Shown here: positions 19,586-28,574 of the stretch, piece after piece
Numbering within the stretch: position 1 is the first letter of the stretch
Layout: the number at the start of each line of letters is the position of its first letter
IMG/VR virus record: IMGVR_UViG_3300035689_000053
Coordinates: 1-34,084 of that record
Length of the DNA: 34,084 nucleotides
Origin: a virus
Strand: one strand, 5' to 3'
The notes under the pieces: generated by a model
Databases searched by the model: none
What the model was told of the DNA's origin: nothing
The model's input: only the letters and a program-made list of their open reading frames with translations
Translations under genes and position numbers: made by a program

Positions 19586-22414
19586 ATGCAAAAAGAATTT
19601 TACCAGAAAGCATTACCGTCGCAGGGTGTTTACTGTGTTGCCGGTATTAAGAATGACAAAACAACTCACCGCTTCGTGGAAACACTCGACGACTTGGTTG
19701 TAGTGATTAACGAGTTTGCAAATGGAGGCCAGAATGTATTCGTAGCACTAAATAGTTTTAAGGGTCATAGCCGCAAGACTGACTACGCTCAGTTCTGCAA
19801 GACATTTTTTATTGACCTTGACGTTGGCGAGAACGACAAGAAGTACCGCAGCAAAGAAGAAGCACTTGCTGCGTTGGACGATTTCGTCAAGCAGTACGAC
19901 CTGCCGCCTCCTGTCCGTGTGGATTCGGGTGGTGGGGTACATGCTTACTGGATTCTTGACCGCGACGTACCGACCGATGAATGGAAGGCTTACGCCACCA
20001 AGTTCAAGCAGATGTGCTTGGACTATCTCAAGATTGATCCTGCCGTAACGGCAGATGCAGCGCGTATCCTGCGTTGCCCCGAGACACTTAACTACAAGAC
20101 CGATCCACCGGCACCGACCAAGTTCTTGGACACGGAGTTCGTCGAGTACGACTTCGACATGTTTAAGAGTTACTTAGGCGAAGTAAGCACTGGTGGATCA
20201 ATTCTTGATCTCCTGCCAAAGGGGCTTGATGAAGACACGAAGAAGATAGCGCGGCTCGACAACTACGAGACCACGTTCCAAGACATCGCAGAGAAAAGTC
20301 TGAGCGATCAGGGCTGCGCTCAGATTAAGCATATTCTAACTAACGCTACCACGTTGGAAGAACCGTTGTGGTACGCAGGGCTGTCAATCGCACGGCACTG
20401 CACCGACTGGGAAGCATCCATCCACTTGATGTCTGAAGACCACCCTGAGTACAACTATGAAGCAACAATTCGCAAGGCTAATCAGTCTTTTGGTAAACCG
20501 TTTTCGTGTGACAAGTTCAACGATCTCAACCCCGGCAAGTGCGACGGCTGCGCCTTCCGAGGCCGTATCACAAACCCTCTTGCCGTTGGAAGGCGCTTTG
20601 TCGAAGCCACGGAAGACCCCAAGGAGAACGCAGTTCGGGTCGAAGAGGATTCCAAAGAAGTTCCGGTACTTCCACCTGCGATCCGTCCCTATGTACGTGG
20701 ACGAACCGGAGGAATTTATTTCCTACCACCCGCCGAAGTTGACGAAGACGGAACACGATACCAGCCAGAACCGACTCTAATATCAACTAATGATTTCTTT
20801 CCTATCAAGCGGATGTACAGCCGTACTGAGGGCGAGATATTCACAATCCGTGCGTTGCTGCCGCACGAGGTTCGCGAGTTTGAACTGACTCACGAGTCGA
20901 TGCAGTCACTGGACGAATTCAAGCGAACGCTTGGCAGGGCGGGTATCTCCCCGCCCACGCAAACACAATGGCCTAAATTGGTGGAATACATGACGAAATG
21001 GGCGCACTACTTACAGTCGCAGGACGCTGCCGAACAGGTACGTGGTCAGATGGGATGGACGCTAGAAAACGATGCGTTCGTTATTGGTAATGTAGAGATC
21101 GCACGGGACGGCAAGGAGCGGCATGCTCCGGTGTCTCCGATGGTCAAGAGCATCGCTAAGATGCTTGAGCCACACGGCTCCTACGAGAAGTGGCAGGAGT
21201 GTGCCAACAAACTAAACATGCCGGGATTTGAGATGCATGCCTTTGCTCTTGGCATGGCGTTCGGCTCTCCGCTGATGCGCTATTGCACCACAAGCGGCAT
21301 GACCTTCTGCTACACCGGCAACACTGGTGGCGGTAAGACTGGTGCGCTGCTTGCGGCTAGTAGCGTGTTCGCCAATCCCAAGAACGTCAGCGTATACAAG
21401 GCGACCGATAACGGTCTGGTGCAACGCGCCCTCAACTTGAAGAACATTATCCTGTGCTTGGACGAGGTCAAGGACAAAGACCCGAAAGAACTTTCAAACT
21501 TGATTCACTCCGTCGCACAAGGTAAGGGCAAGATTCGGTTGCAGTCGAGCGTTAATGCCGAGCGTGAGCAGGAGTTGACTGCGTCACAACTGTGCTTGAT
21601 GACATCTAACGAGTCCATGCGGGATAAGATTTTCGCAGCCAAGCGCAACCCAACTGGCGAGATGGCTCGTTACATGGAGTTCCGCATCAATCGGCCTGCG
21701 GCCATGGCAGACAACCCCAGACTGGGTGAAGAAATTTTTGACCCATTCAACACCAACTACGGGTGGGCCGGGTTTGAATACATCAAGCACTTGATGCACG
21801 TGGGCGACGAGGGCGCGACCAAGACACTGAACAGTTGGCACGAGCGGATCAGACAGTCGCGGTTCGGCACGGACGCATCGTATCGGTTCTATGAGAACGC
21901 TATCGCTTCTACGTTCGCTGGGCTGGAGTTAGCCATCCAAGCCGACATCGTCAATTACGATTTAGAAAGGTTATTCAACTACGTACTGCTGCAGTCAATC
22001 ATGGTCAGAGACAAAACGATCAAAGACGGCGAGGTGGACTACGAGGCTCTGATCACGGAGTTCTTGCTCAAGTACCAGAACGGTATTCTCGTATTCAACG
22101 AAGGCAGGCAGATCGCAGATGCCTACGGTGCCATCGTGGCGCGAATCGAAATAGACACCAACATGCAGTACATCTCCAAGACTGAGTTAAGAAAGTATTT
22201 AGTCACGGAGTGCAACGTCAGCACAGAAGAGATGGAGACGGTGTTGAAGGCGAAGGGAACCCTCGTAGATGCCAAGAAGATGCGGCTCTCAACGGGGTGG
22301 AAAGGTGGCGTGACCTCACCGATATGGACTTACGCCTTCCGTGCTGATCCTGCCGTAACTAGGGAATTCTTGGAGAAGTTCAAAGATGACGGGGACAAGG
22401 CTTCAGGAGCCTGA
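19586..22414 (+). CDS. AEP-type primase fused to DUF927 helicase
   Basis: A 942-residue fusion. The N-terminal primase shows FFIDLDVG (D77, D79), the SGGGVH motif (114-119) and RILRCPETLNYK, the three hallmarks of archaeo-eukaryotic-type primases. A cysteine cluster CDKFNDLNPGKCDGC lies around residue 312. The C-terminal helicase is DUF927-like: Walker A GNTGGGKT (578-585) and Walker B ILCLDEV (D626, E627). It probably primes and unwinds DNA at the fork. No clear ribosome binding site precedes the ATG, and a strong terminator stands just upstream. Confidence 0.9.
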   Translation: MQKEFYQKALPSQGVYCVAGIKNDKTTHRFVETLDDLVVVINEFANGGQNVFVALNSFKGHSRKTDYAQFCKTFFIDLDVGENDKKYRSKEEALAALDDFVKQYDLPPPVRVDSGGGVHAYWILDRDVPTDEWKAYATKFKQMCLDYLKIDPAVTADAARILRCPETLNYKTDPPAPTKFLDTEFVEYDFDMFKSYLGEVSTGGSILDLLPKGLDEDTKKIARLDNYETTFQDIAEKSLSDQGCAQIKHILTNATTLEEPLWYAGLSIARHCTDWEASIHLMSEDHPEYNYEATIRKANQSFGKPFSCDKFNDLNPGKCDGCAFRGRITNPLAVGRRFVEATEDPKENAVRVEEDSKEVPVLPPAIRPYVRGRTGGIYFLPPAEVDEDGTRYQPEPTLISTNDFFPIKRMYSRTEGEIFTIRALLPHEVREFELTHESMQSLDEFKRTLGRAGISPPTQTQWPKLVEYMTKWAHYLQSQDAAEQVRGQMGWTLENDAFVIGNVEIARDGKERHAPVSPMVKSIAKMLEPHGSYEKWQECANKLNMPGFEMHAFALGMAFGSPLMRYCTTSGMTFCYTGNTGGGKTGALLAASSVFANPKNVSVYKATDNGLVQRALNLKNIILCLDEVKDKDPKELSNLIHSVAQGKGKIRLQSSVNAEREQELTASQLCLMTSNESMRDKIFAAKRNPTGEMARYMEFRINRPAAMADNPRLGEEIFDPFNTNYGWAGFEYIKHLMHVGDEGATKTLNSWHERIRQSRFGTDASYRFYENAIASTFAGLELAIQADIVNYDLERLFNYVLLQSIMVRDKTIKDGEVDYEALITEFLLKYQNGILVFNEGRQIADAYGAIVARIEIDTNMQYISKTELRKYLVTECNVSTEEMETVLKAKGTLVDAKKMRLSTGWKGGVTSPIWTYAFRADPAVTREFLEKFKDDGDKASGA

Positions 22415-22592
22415 GTGGGTCTTTCCGTTTGACGGTATGGAAGTCGGGGATTCTTTCTTCGTGCCTACCGTCAAACCGGCAGAGATGCTGTATAAGTTAG
22501 ACACCTGCGCCAAGATCGCCAAGGTTAGGGTGAAGGCTTATGCCTCGTCCAAGGACGGACATCTTGGCGTCAGGGTCTGGCGTATTGGCTAG
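22386..22592 (+). CDS. Small conserved phage protein
   Basis: A 68-residue protein with a beta-rich core (MEVGDSFFVP, KVRVKAYASS, GVRVWRIG). The pattern 'M.VGDSFFV ... GVRVWR' recurs in phage small proteins of unknown function. It overlaps the primase-helicase end by 29 bases, and GGAGAAG lies upstream. Its stop codon shares CTAG with the stop of the convergent virion gene. Confidence 0.7.
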   Translation: MTGTRLQEPEWVFPFDGMEVGDSFFVPTVKPAEMLYKLDTCAKIAKVRVKAYASSKDGHLGVRVWRIG

Positions 22593-25500
22593 TTGCCAGC
22601 CAATTCTTCTACGCGGCTACGTACACCGTATGGTAGGTACAGACCATCTACTGACTGCAACTGCCGCGAACGCCTGCCGCTAAGTGACTTCATCAGCGTT
22701 TCCGGTGTGATGATAAGCCCTTGTCGCGGGTTCTTCTGGTTGAACTTCTTTATGTCAGCCAGAACTTCCTGCATGCCCTGACGATCCTTTTCCTGCCACG
22801 CAGCGTTGTACTGGTCGATCAAAGCCGCACGACGCTTCTTTAACTTGGAATCAAACTTGGCATCAACACCGGCACGTTCACGGGCCTCTGCAACTTCGGC
22901 AGGATTGAAGCCAACCGCTTGCATCATCAAGTTGTAGCCACCGATGTTCTCAACGACAGGCGTACCGTCTTTGTTTCTTACGCCTTCTTCTGCCATACGC
23001 AGAGTTTTGAAGCCGTTACGTATGAAGGACGGAGTGATAGCCTCAATAGACCGCATGTACTCGCCTTCACCAAACAGTTCTACGCCACGCTGTGCGCTAA
23101 GGAACGCGCCGTAGGCTGGCCCCATTGCCTGCTCTAGCGTGTACAAAAACGGCCCGACTTCAGCCATGCGCCTCGGGTCATCGCGCCAGATCATTCCGTT
23201 GAAGCCGGTACGGGATGCAATGTCCACGCCGATCATCTGGTTGAGCAGCCCCTTGCGACCCGTTTCACCGAACTTATCGTTTACGTAAGCATTGAAGTCG
23301 TACGGCTCGTCATCGTCGCCCATAAGCAGATTCGCCAAGAACTCTACTGCGCCATACATCGGCATGCCTTGCAGACCGGCAATGAGGAAAGACGAACCAA
23401 AAATACCTATCAACTGACTGCGTGCAACTTCCCGCGTCTGAGCGTCAGCATCGCCAAATGCTTGCTTGAACAATCTGCTGAGCAAGTAGATTTGCGCTTG
23501 AGCAAACCGCTTGAAGGTGAACATCACCTTACCAAACCCTTGCTGGAACAAGCGCGGCCCAGTCTCGGCAAGAGCAGAACCGTGTGCGTCACTGACTACT
23601 TTCAAGGCTTCTTCGATAGCCTTGTCTACGTTCTTAGTCCTCTCGTAAGCAAGATCAAATGCTGCAAGCAGAGTGACTTCGCGGTTGAAACGCTCGGAGT
23701 TTTGGAACAGCCAGCCAAGGCCATGAGTCACACGTGCCTTGATGCCGACGTAGTCTTTTACGCCAGCCTTTTGTGCTTCAGTGATTTCGTACCCGGTTGA
23801 ACGACGGATGACCGAACGAGCAACGGCTGTCTGGTATAACTTTTTGTACTTACGGTCTAAATTGGCGGTTTCGCCAAACGTGAAGTCGGACGGGAAAGCG
23901 CCTTTACCAGCGTTGTTCGTATCCCAACCACCGTTGAAATACGTGCTCATGGCCTTGTCCATGGCAGCGGTGGTCTTAGCCACGCCGTACTTACCCATCA
24001 GCAACGGAGCCACAACCATGGGCAACTGGGTCGTGTTGATAAGTGCCGAAGAAATGTTACCGGCGATAAACCATATGTAACTGAAGTAACTTGCCCCATC
24101 TACCAGCCAGTTCTTTTCTGGGTTACGGATGAAGTCAACTTGCTTCTTCAGGTTACTGTATACGGCACCAAGCGTTTTGTTAGTGACACGCTCACCACCC
24201 GCTTGCTTGTAGATTTCATTCATCGTCTCTTCAAGCGGAATGGCGTACTCAAGGTTCGTGAGTTGGTTCGCCATGCGGGTAGCCACGTTGGCGTAAGCCT
24301 GAAACACATCAGGCTCAAAGCCGAACACGCCGTAGCGATCAACGCCCGTGGCTATATCAAACGAGGCTTCACGAGGACGGTACATCTGCCGGATGGATTC
24401 TGCCGGGAGATAGTTCAAGAAAGTCTCATACACCGCATCAATCATGTCCTGCGGCGCACCTTTGTTCTCCATCTCACGGACTACATCGCCTAAGAACCCA
24501 GTCGGCGGGGGGCCGCTGCGACGAGCATCGCGCAGTCTTGAGAACGTAGAGAACTCTTTGCCGCCCTCTGCTCGGGCAGCGTCCTCACCACGCTGACGGT
24601 CAAGGTCACTCGCGTACGCCGCGACAATCGTCTCGCCGTTCTTGTCTGTGTAAGACAACCAATAATTGCCATCGCGCCAGAGCGGCAGGTACACCTGCAA
24701 ACGCTTCGCGTCATACTTGGCTTTGAGTTTGTCTACAACATCCTTACCAAGCCGCTGCTCCATCAACTTGAAGAGTTGTTGCGACTTGTTCTCGTAGTCT
24801 TCACGCAAATCTTTGTAGGCTTTACGGAGATCGGCAGGCAGACTGTTGTACTCTCTGACAATGTCATAAGAAACTTTATCGAAGGGCGTCATCTTGTCCT
24901 TCGGTTTCTTGAGGACTGCCTGCACCGAATCCTTGAGCGGGTCAACCTGATAGACCGTGGTCAGGTTCGCTACCTTGAAGAATCTTTCAAGCGTCTCAGG
25001 CTTGTCTTTGTAGTTGTTGGACAGTTCAAACCACTTGGTTACGTTGGTGCTAACTTCCTCACGCCGACGCATTTCGGTCGCGCCACGATTACCAAGTAGC
25101 GTGTCTAACTTAGCAACAGACGGAAGTTCCTTAGCCCACACCTCGGCAATCTGCGGTATTGACAGGAACGAGATGGCCCCGTCACGCAAATTGTCGTACA
25201 CGTTGCCCAGCGAACTGCGTACGCCGTCGCCAATCTTGTTGTCGTAACGAGGCGCGGTAGTGTTTACATCGAAGACGTTGCTAAGGCGTTCTTTAGCCTG
25301 CCTGCGCTGAAACATCGGTTCGCCAGACGGGCTAAGTCTAGCCTCGCGTTCACGAGTGGTAACCGTATCGTGCGCCTCAATAAGAATCTGACGAACATCG
25401 TTGTTGCTGTAGTTGATTTGTATGCCCATACCGCGAATGAACTTGCGGATCATGGCAGCAACACGATTGAACGCCGCACGTATACCTGCGTCTTTGATTA

Positions 25501-28500
25501 CTCCCTTAGAAGAAGCCTCGGCAAGGACTTCTTCAATAGCCATAGAACGACGATCAGCGTCATTCATGTACTTATACGCGTCTGGAAACCTCTTAAAATA
25601 CCCATCAGCGGCTTTACGCATCGCAGGGTTAGTGCGATAGATGTCTAACATCACTTCGCGTAAACGACGACCAAACAAGTTTTTAAGCCCGAAGTGGCCT
25701 AAAGACTCATGGAACATCGTGGCGCGTACGTTAGCCTCTGTGGTAGCGTTGTCAGCGATCAGGAACACATCGCCGTTGATGTAGAAACCGCTAACGTCAT
25801 CTGGAGTTCTGGCACGCAAAGTCTCTGGCAGTTCATCAATAGACTGCACAACGAAGATACGCGGCTTGTTCTTCCAGTTGGCAGCGGTCTTGGTGGCAAT
25901 TTCGTAAACGCGATCAGCGTCCATGCCTGCGCCTTTACCGCGTTCAAAACGTAGCCCGATGTCTCTCTTACGAGTACGACGGCGTTCTTCACGAGCGGCT
26001 TTCTCCGCTTCTTCACGTTCTTCGGCACGGGCCTTTTGGGCCTTAATTGCTTCGCGGAATTCTGTGTCTTCCTCAAACGTGGCCTGCTCAGCCGTTACCT
26101 GCGGAGCGACAACTTCACCGTACTTGGCTTCGCTTTTCTTTAACCTGTTCTCAGCCTCAACAAGTTGACCCATAGTTATTTGTGGGTCTGACAGAGTGCC
26201 GTATAGGCTACGGAAAAATCCGTCGCTTAATATTTTTTCTTTACCAATCTTACGGTTATCTGACTCTTGTTTCTGCAGAGCGACTGCTCGTTCTACAAGC
26301 CCCTTGTGCTTGGCTTTGGTAGCCTCAATCAGCGTTCTACGCTCAGCAACACCGGCAGGATTGGCAGCGTATGCCGTGGCTTCTTTAGTAAGTCCCAAAG
26401 TCTTAGCATTGTTAACTTCGGCAGGACTTAGTTTCTTGCGTGTAACACCACGCGCTTCGCCGCCTACAAGATCAAGCCCGTACTGCCTACCTTCCATATC
26501 AGGTGCAGCGGCTAATTGACGCAAATCGTCTAACGTAGACTGAAACTCTGGACTAACTTGTGTACGTTTCCCGACCGCCGTAACACCGGGCTTTTCTTCA
26601 GAAACCTCTGGCAATACTTCACGCACAGCAGGCCGTGGCGCACCTTGAAGCACTTCAGGTCTGGCAGCGGTAATCGACTCACCTTCAATACGGCCTTCAC
26701 GCGCTGGAGTTACTGGCGTGGTCTTGAGTTCCTCAAACACCGTGTACAGGTTTTTCTTACCCGGTACGGGAACAATAGCGCCACTGCCAACCAGCGCCTC
26801 ACGTAACGCTCTGGCTTCAGAAAGTTCTATACCAAGTGTCTGTTGAAGACTAATTGGGTCTGCTTTGCCAGTAGCACGGACGAAATCCAATGCAGCCGTG
26901 CGTATGCTTGTAGCGCGAGATGGAGTCTGTGCTGCCTCAAGTTCTTCTTGGGCAACGTCAATATCTTCTAGTGCAGGTTCGACGATCTCCGCTCCCGCAA
27001 GAGCAACTGCAGCAGGTTCGCCAACTCGTTCCATTGGGGCAACTGCAGGCTCTGCAGTAACTTGTCCTGCGGATACAGGTCGTGATGGAGGCAGTACATC
27101 GCTTCCTCCAACTGCTCCAACGTCAACTTCTTCAATATCTCTGGCGCGTATGTCTGCATCTTTAACCTCCTCTGCTTTAGCAGCCGGAGCCGTCTCTACT
27201 TCCTGCAATATATAGGTGTTGCCACGCCTTACAAGTACGCCCTCGTCAATTAAAGACTGCCTAAGTTCTTTGGCTTCCTGTAGCGGAATAGCCAACCGAT
27301 TACGTAACGTATCTACGTTGGTCTTGCCCGTCTCCTTGAACACCTCAAGGGCGGCATCCCGCATCGTGTATTCAGGTTCTTCTACAGTTGGGGCTTCTAC
27401 CGTTGGCTCTTCAACAGTAGGTTCCTCCTCCACCGGAGCGACTTCTTCCTCACGCTCAGGCGGCGTGTACGGCACACCCTCGTCTTCTACGGGTGCAAGT
27501 GCTTCAGCCTCTGCCGCTTCACGCAGAGTCTGCTCGTCATAACCGCGTCTCGCTGTAAGTTCTTCTTGCTCACGTTCATAGGCTTGAACGGCTTCGCGCT
27601 CAAGCCGCGCCTCTTCATCGGCTGCATCTTTCTCTTCGTCAATAACCGCCCTAACCTTTTCTTCTTCCTTAGTTTGCCGGGCTACTTCTTCCTTTACAGA
27701 AGCCTGCGTACCGGGAGGAGCAGTCGGAGGAGGTTCTTCCTCAGTCAATCTCTCTTCAGCACTTGGAGGAGGCTGAACACCACGGACACGACGCCCCAGC
27801 GCCATGTCTGTAAGAACCTGAATAAAAGCACCAACACCTGCGCCGTAAGCACCTTCTTCGCCAGCACTCTCAATCAGTTCTTGGCTAGGCTTATACAAAC
27901 CTTTAGCCACAATGTTTTGAGCAACTTGCGCCGCTGCTTCCTGTGCGCCTTCTTCACCGGCTGCTTGAAAGCCTCGCTTGATGCGATCTAGTATGGTTAG
28001 TTGTGCGTCACGTGGTAAACGCTTTACAAAGTTGAATACCGGTATGGCTTCGCTTGCGCCGATAACGGCACCCGCCGCTGTAGCGAGACCTTTATCTTCT
28101 TCGCCACCTTCCATCTCGGCACGTTGCCGTGCCTCACCTGCGCCAGCACCGACACCAAGACCGACTGCACCAGCCCGTCCAGCCGCACCAAGTGGGCCAA
28201 GCGCAAAGAACGGGGCGGTCGAGCCGAGAGCCTCACCGAACTTACGGCCCGTAGATTCTTCGTAACCGGGAGCAGCCTTGAAGGCTTCACGTGCAGCACC
28301 AGCCAATTCAGCGGCTTTACCACGAACAGCCATCTCTGCCCTTTCGGGCAGTAACGCAGCGGCACCCGTAGCCGCCGTCTCAAGCAGCCCAGCAGCACCG
28401 GGAATCACGCCCTTGAAGGCTTCTTTTACTTCACCACCTAGCGTGGTTTCTTCTTCAGCGGCACCAATACGTCGCTGAACGGCGGCGATCACCTGTTCTT

Positions 28501-28570
28501 TACTAGCCCCCGCTGGCCCTTCGATGGAGTACGTTTTCCCATCGGGCATTGTGACTTTGTAGCGAGGCAT
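22589..28570 (-). CDS. Giant internal virion (ejection) polyvalent protein
   Basis: A 1993-residue protein. The N-terminus (about 1-35, starting MPRYKVTMPDGKTYSIEGP) is a domain common at the start of phage virion proteins. A hydrophobic Ala/Gly-rich part follows (50-150), then an acidic linker, two FtsK-gamma-like winged-helix domains (about 401-460 and 553-612), a zincin-like domain with HESLGH (954-959) and EE at 1013-1014, and a long helical C-terminal region with an LPD38-like segment (about 1600-1720). Such proteins are carried in the capsid and injected to build a channel or act on the host. Its stop overlaps the convergent gene. Confidence 0.85.
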   Translation of the reverse strand: MPRYKVTMPDGKTYSIEGPAGASKEQVIAAVQRRIGAAEEETTLGGEVKEAFKGVIPGAAGLLETAATGAAALLPERAEMAVRGKAAELAGAAREAFKAAPGYEESTGRKFGEALGSTAPFFALGPLGAAGRAGAVGLGVGAGAGEARQRAEMEGGEEDKGLATAAGAVIGASEAIPVFNFVKRLPRDAQLTILDRIKRGFQAAGEEGAQEAAAQVAQNIVAKGLYKPSQELIESAGEEGAYGAGVGAFIQVLTDMALGRRVRGVQPPPSAEERLTEEEPPPTAPPGTQASVKEEVARQTKEEEKVRAVIDEEKDAADEEARLEREAVQAYEREQEELTARRGYDEQTLREAAEAEALAPVEDEGVPYTPPEREEEVAPVEEEPTVEEPTVEAPTVEEPEYTMRDAALEVFKETGKTNVDTLRNRLAIPLQEAKELRQSLIDEGVLVRRGNTYILQEVETAPAAKAEEVKDADIRARDIEEVDVGAVGGSDVLPPSRPVSAGQVTAEPAVAPMERVGEPAAVALAGAEIVEPALEDIDVAQEELEAAQTPSRATSIRTAALDFVRATGKADPISLQQTLGIELSEARALREALVGSGAIVPVPGKKNLYTVFEELKTTPVTPAREGRIEGESITAARPEVLQGAPRPAVREVLPEVSEEKPGVTAVGKRTQVSPEFQSTLDDLRQLAAAPDMEGRQYGLDLVGGEARGVTRKKLSPAEVNNAKTLGLTKEATAYAANPAGVAERRTLIEATKAKHKGLVERAVALQKQESDNRKIGKEKILSDGFFRSLYGTLSDPQITMGQLVEAENRLKKSEAKYGEVVAPQVTAEQATFEEDTEFREAIKAQKARAEEREEAEKAAREERRRTRKRDIGLRFERGKGAGMDADRVYEIATKTAANWKNKPRIFVVQSIDELPETLRARTPDDVSGFYINGDVFLIADNATTEANVRATMFHESLGHFGLKNLFGRRLREVMLDIYRTNPAMRKAADGYFKRFPDAYKYMNDADRRSMAIEEVLAEASSKGVIKDAGIRAAFNRVAAMIRKFIRGMGIQINYSNNDVRQILIEAHDTVTTREREARLSPSGEPMFQRRQAKERLSNVFDVNTTAPRYDNKIGDGVRSSLGNVYDNLRDGAISFLSIPQIAEVWAKELPSVAKLDTLLGNRGATEMRRREEVSTNVTKWFELSNNYKDKPETLERFFKVANLTTVYQVDPLKDSVQAVLKKPKDKMTPFDKVSYDIVREYNSLPADLRKAYKDLREDYENKSQQLFKLMEQRLGKDVVDKLKAKYDAKRLQVYLPLWRDGNYWLSYTDKNGETIVAAYASDLDRQRGEDAARAEGGKEFSTFSRLRDARRSGPPPTGFLGDVVREMENKGAPQDMIDAVYETFLNYLPAESIRQMYRPREASFDIATGVDRYGVFGFEPDVFQAYANVATRMANQLTNLEYAIPLEETMNEIYKQAGGERVTNKTLGAVYSNLKKQVDFIRNPEKNWLVDGASYFSYIWFIAGNISSALINTTQLPMVVAPLLMGKYGVAKTTAAMDKAMSTYFNGGWDTNNAGKGAFPSDFTFGETANLDRKYKKLYQTAVARSVIRRSTGYEITEAQKAGVKDYVGIKARVTHGLGWLFQNSERFNREVTLLAAFDLAYERTKNVDKAIEEALKVVSDAHGSALAETGPRLFQQGFGKVMFTFKRFAQAQIYLLSRLFKQAFGDADAQTREVARSQLIGIFGSSFLIAGLQGMPMYGAVEFLANLLMGDDDEPYDFNAYVNDKFGETGRKGLLNQMIGVDIASRTGFNGMIWRDDPRRMAEVGPFLYTLEQAMGPAYGAFLSAQRGVELFGEGEYMRSIEAITPSFIRNGFKTLRMAEEGVRNKDGTPVVENIGGYNLMMQAVGFNPAEVAEARERAGVDAKFDSKLKKRRAALIDQYNAAWQEKDRQGMQEVLADIKKFNQKNPRQGLIITPETLMKSLSGRRSRQLQSVDGLYLPYGVRSRVEELAGN
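24854..24868. promoter_or_regulatory. Palindromic 15-mer, site 8 (inside the giant virion gene)
   Basis: TCTGACAATGTCATA keeps the core TGACANTGTCA with one outer mismatch. It is the only copy outside the first 7 kb and lies in the opposite-strand late gene. It may be an outlying site or a chance match. Confidence 0.35.
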
Positions 28571-28574
28571 GAGA

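Noticed and set aside
26187-26201. Half-site TCTGACAGAGTGCC in the giant gene
   Set aside because: Only the left arm matches.
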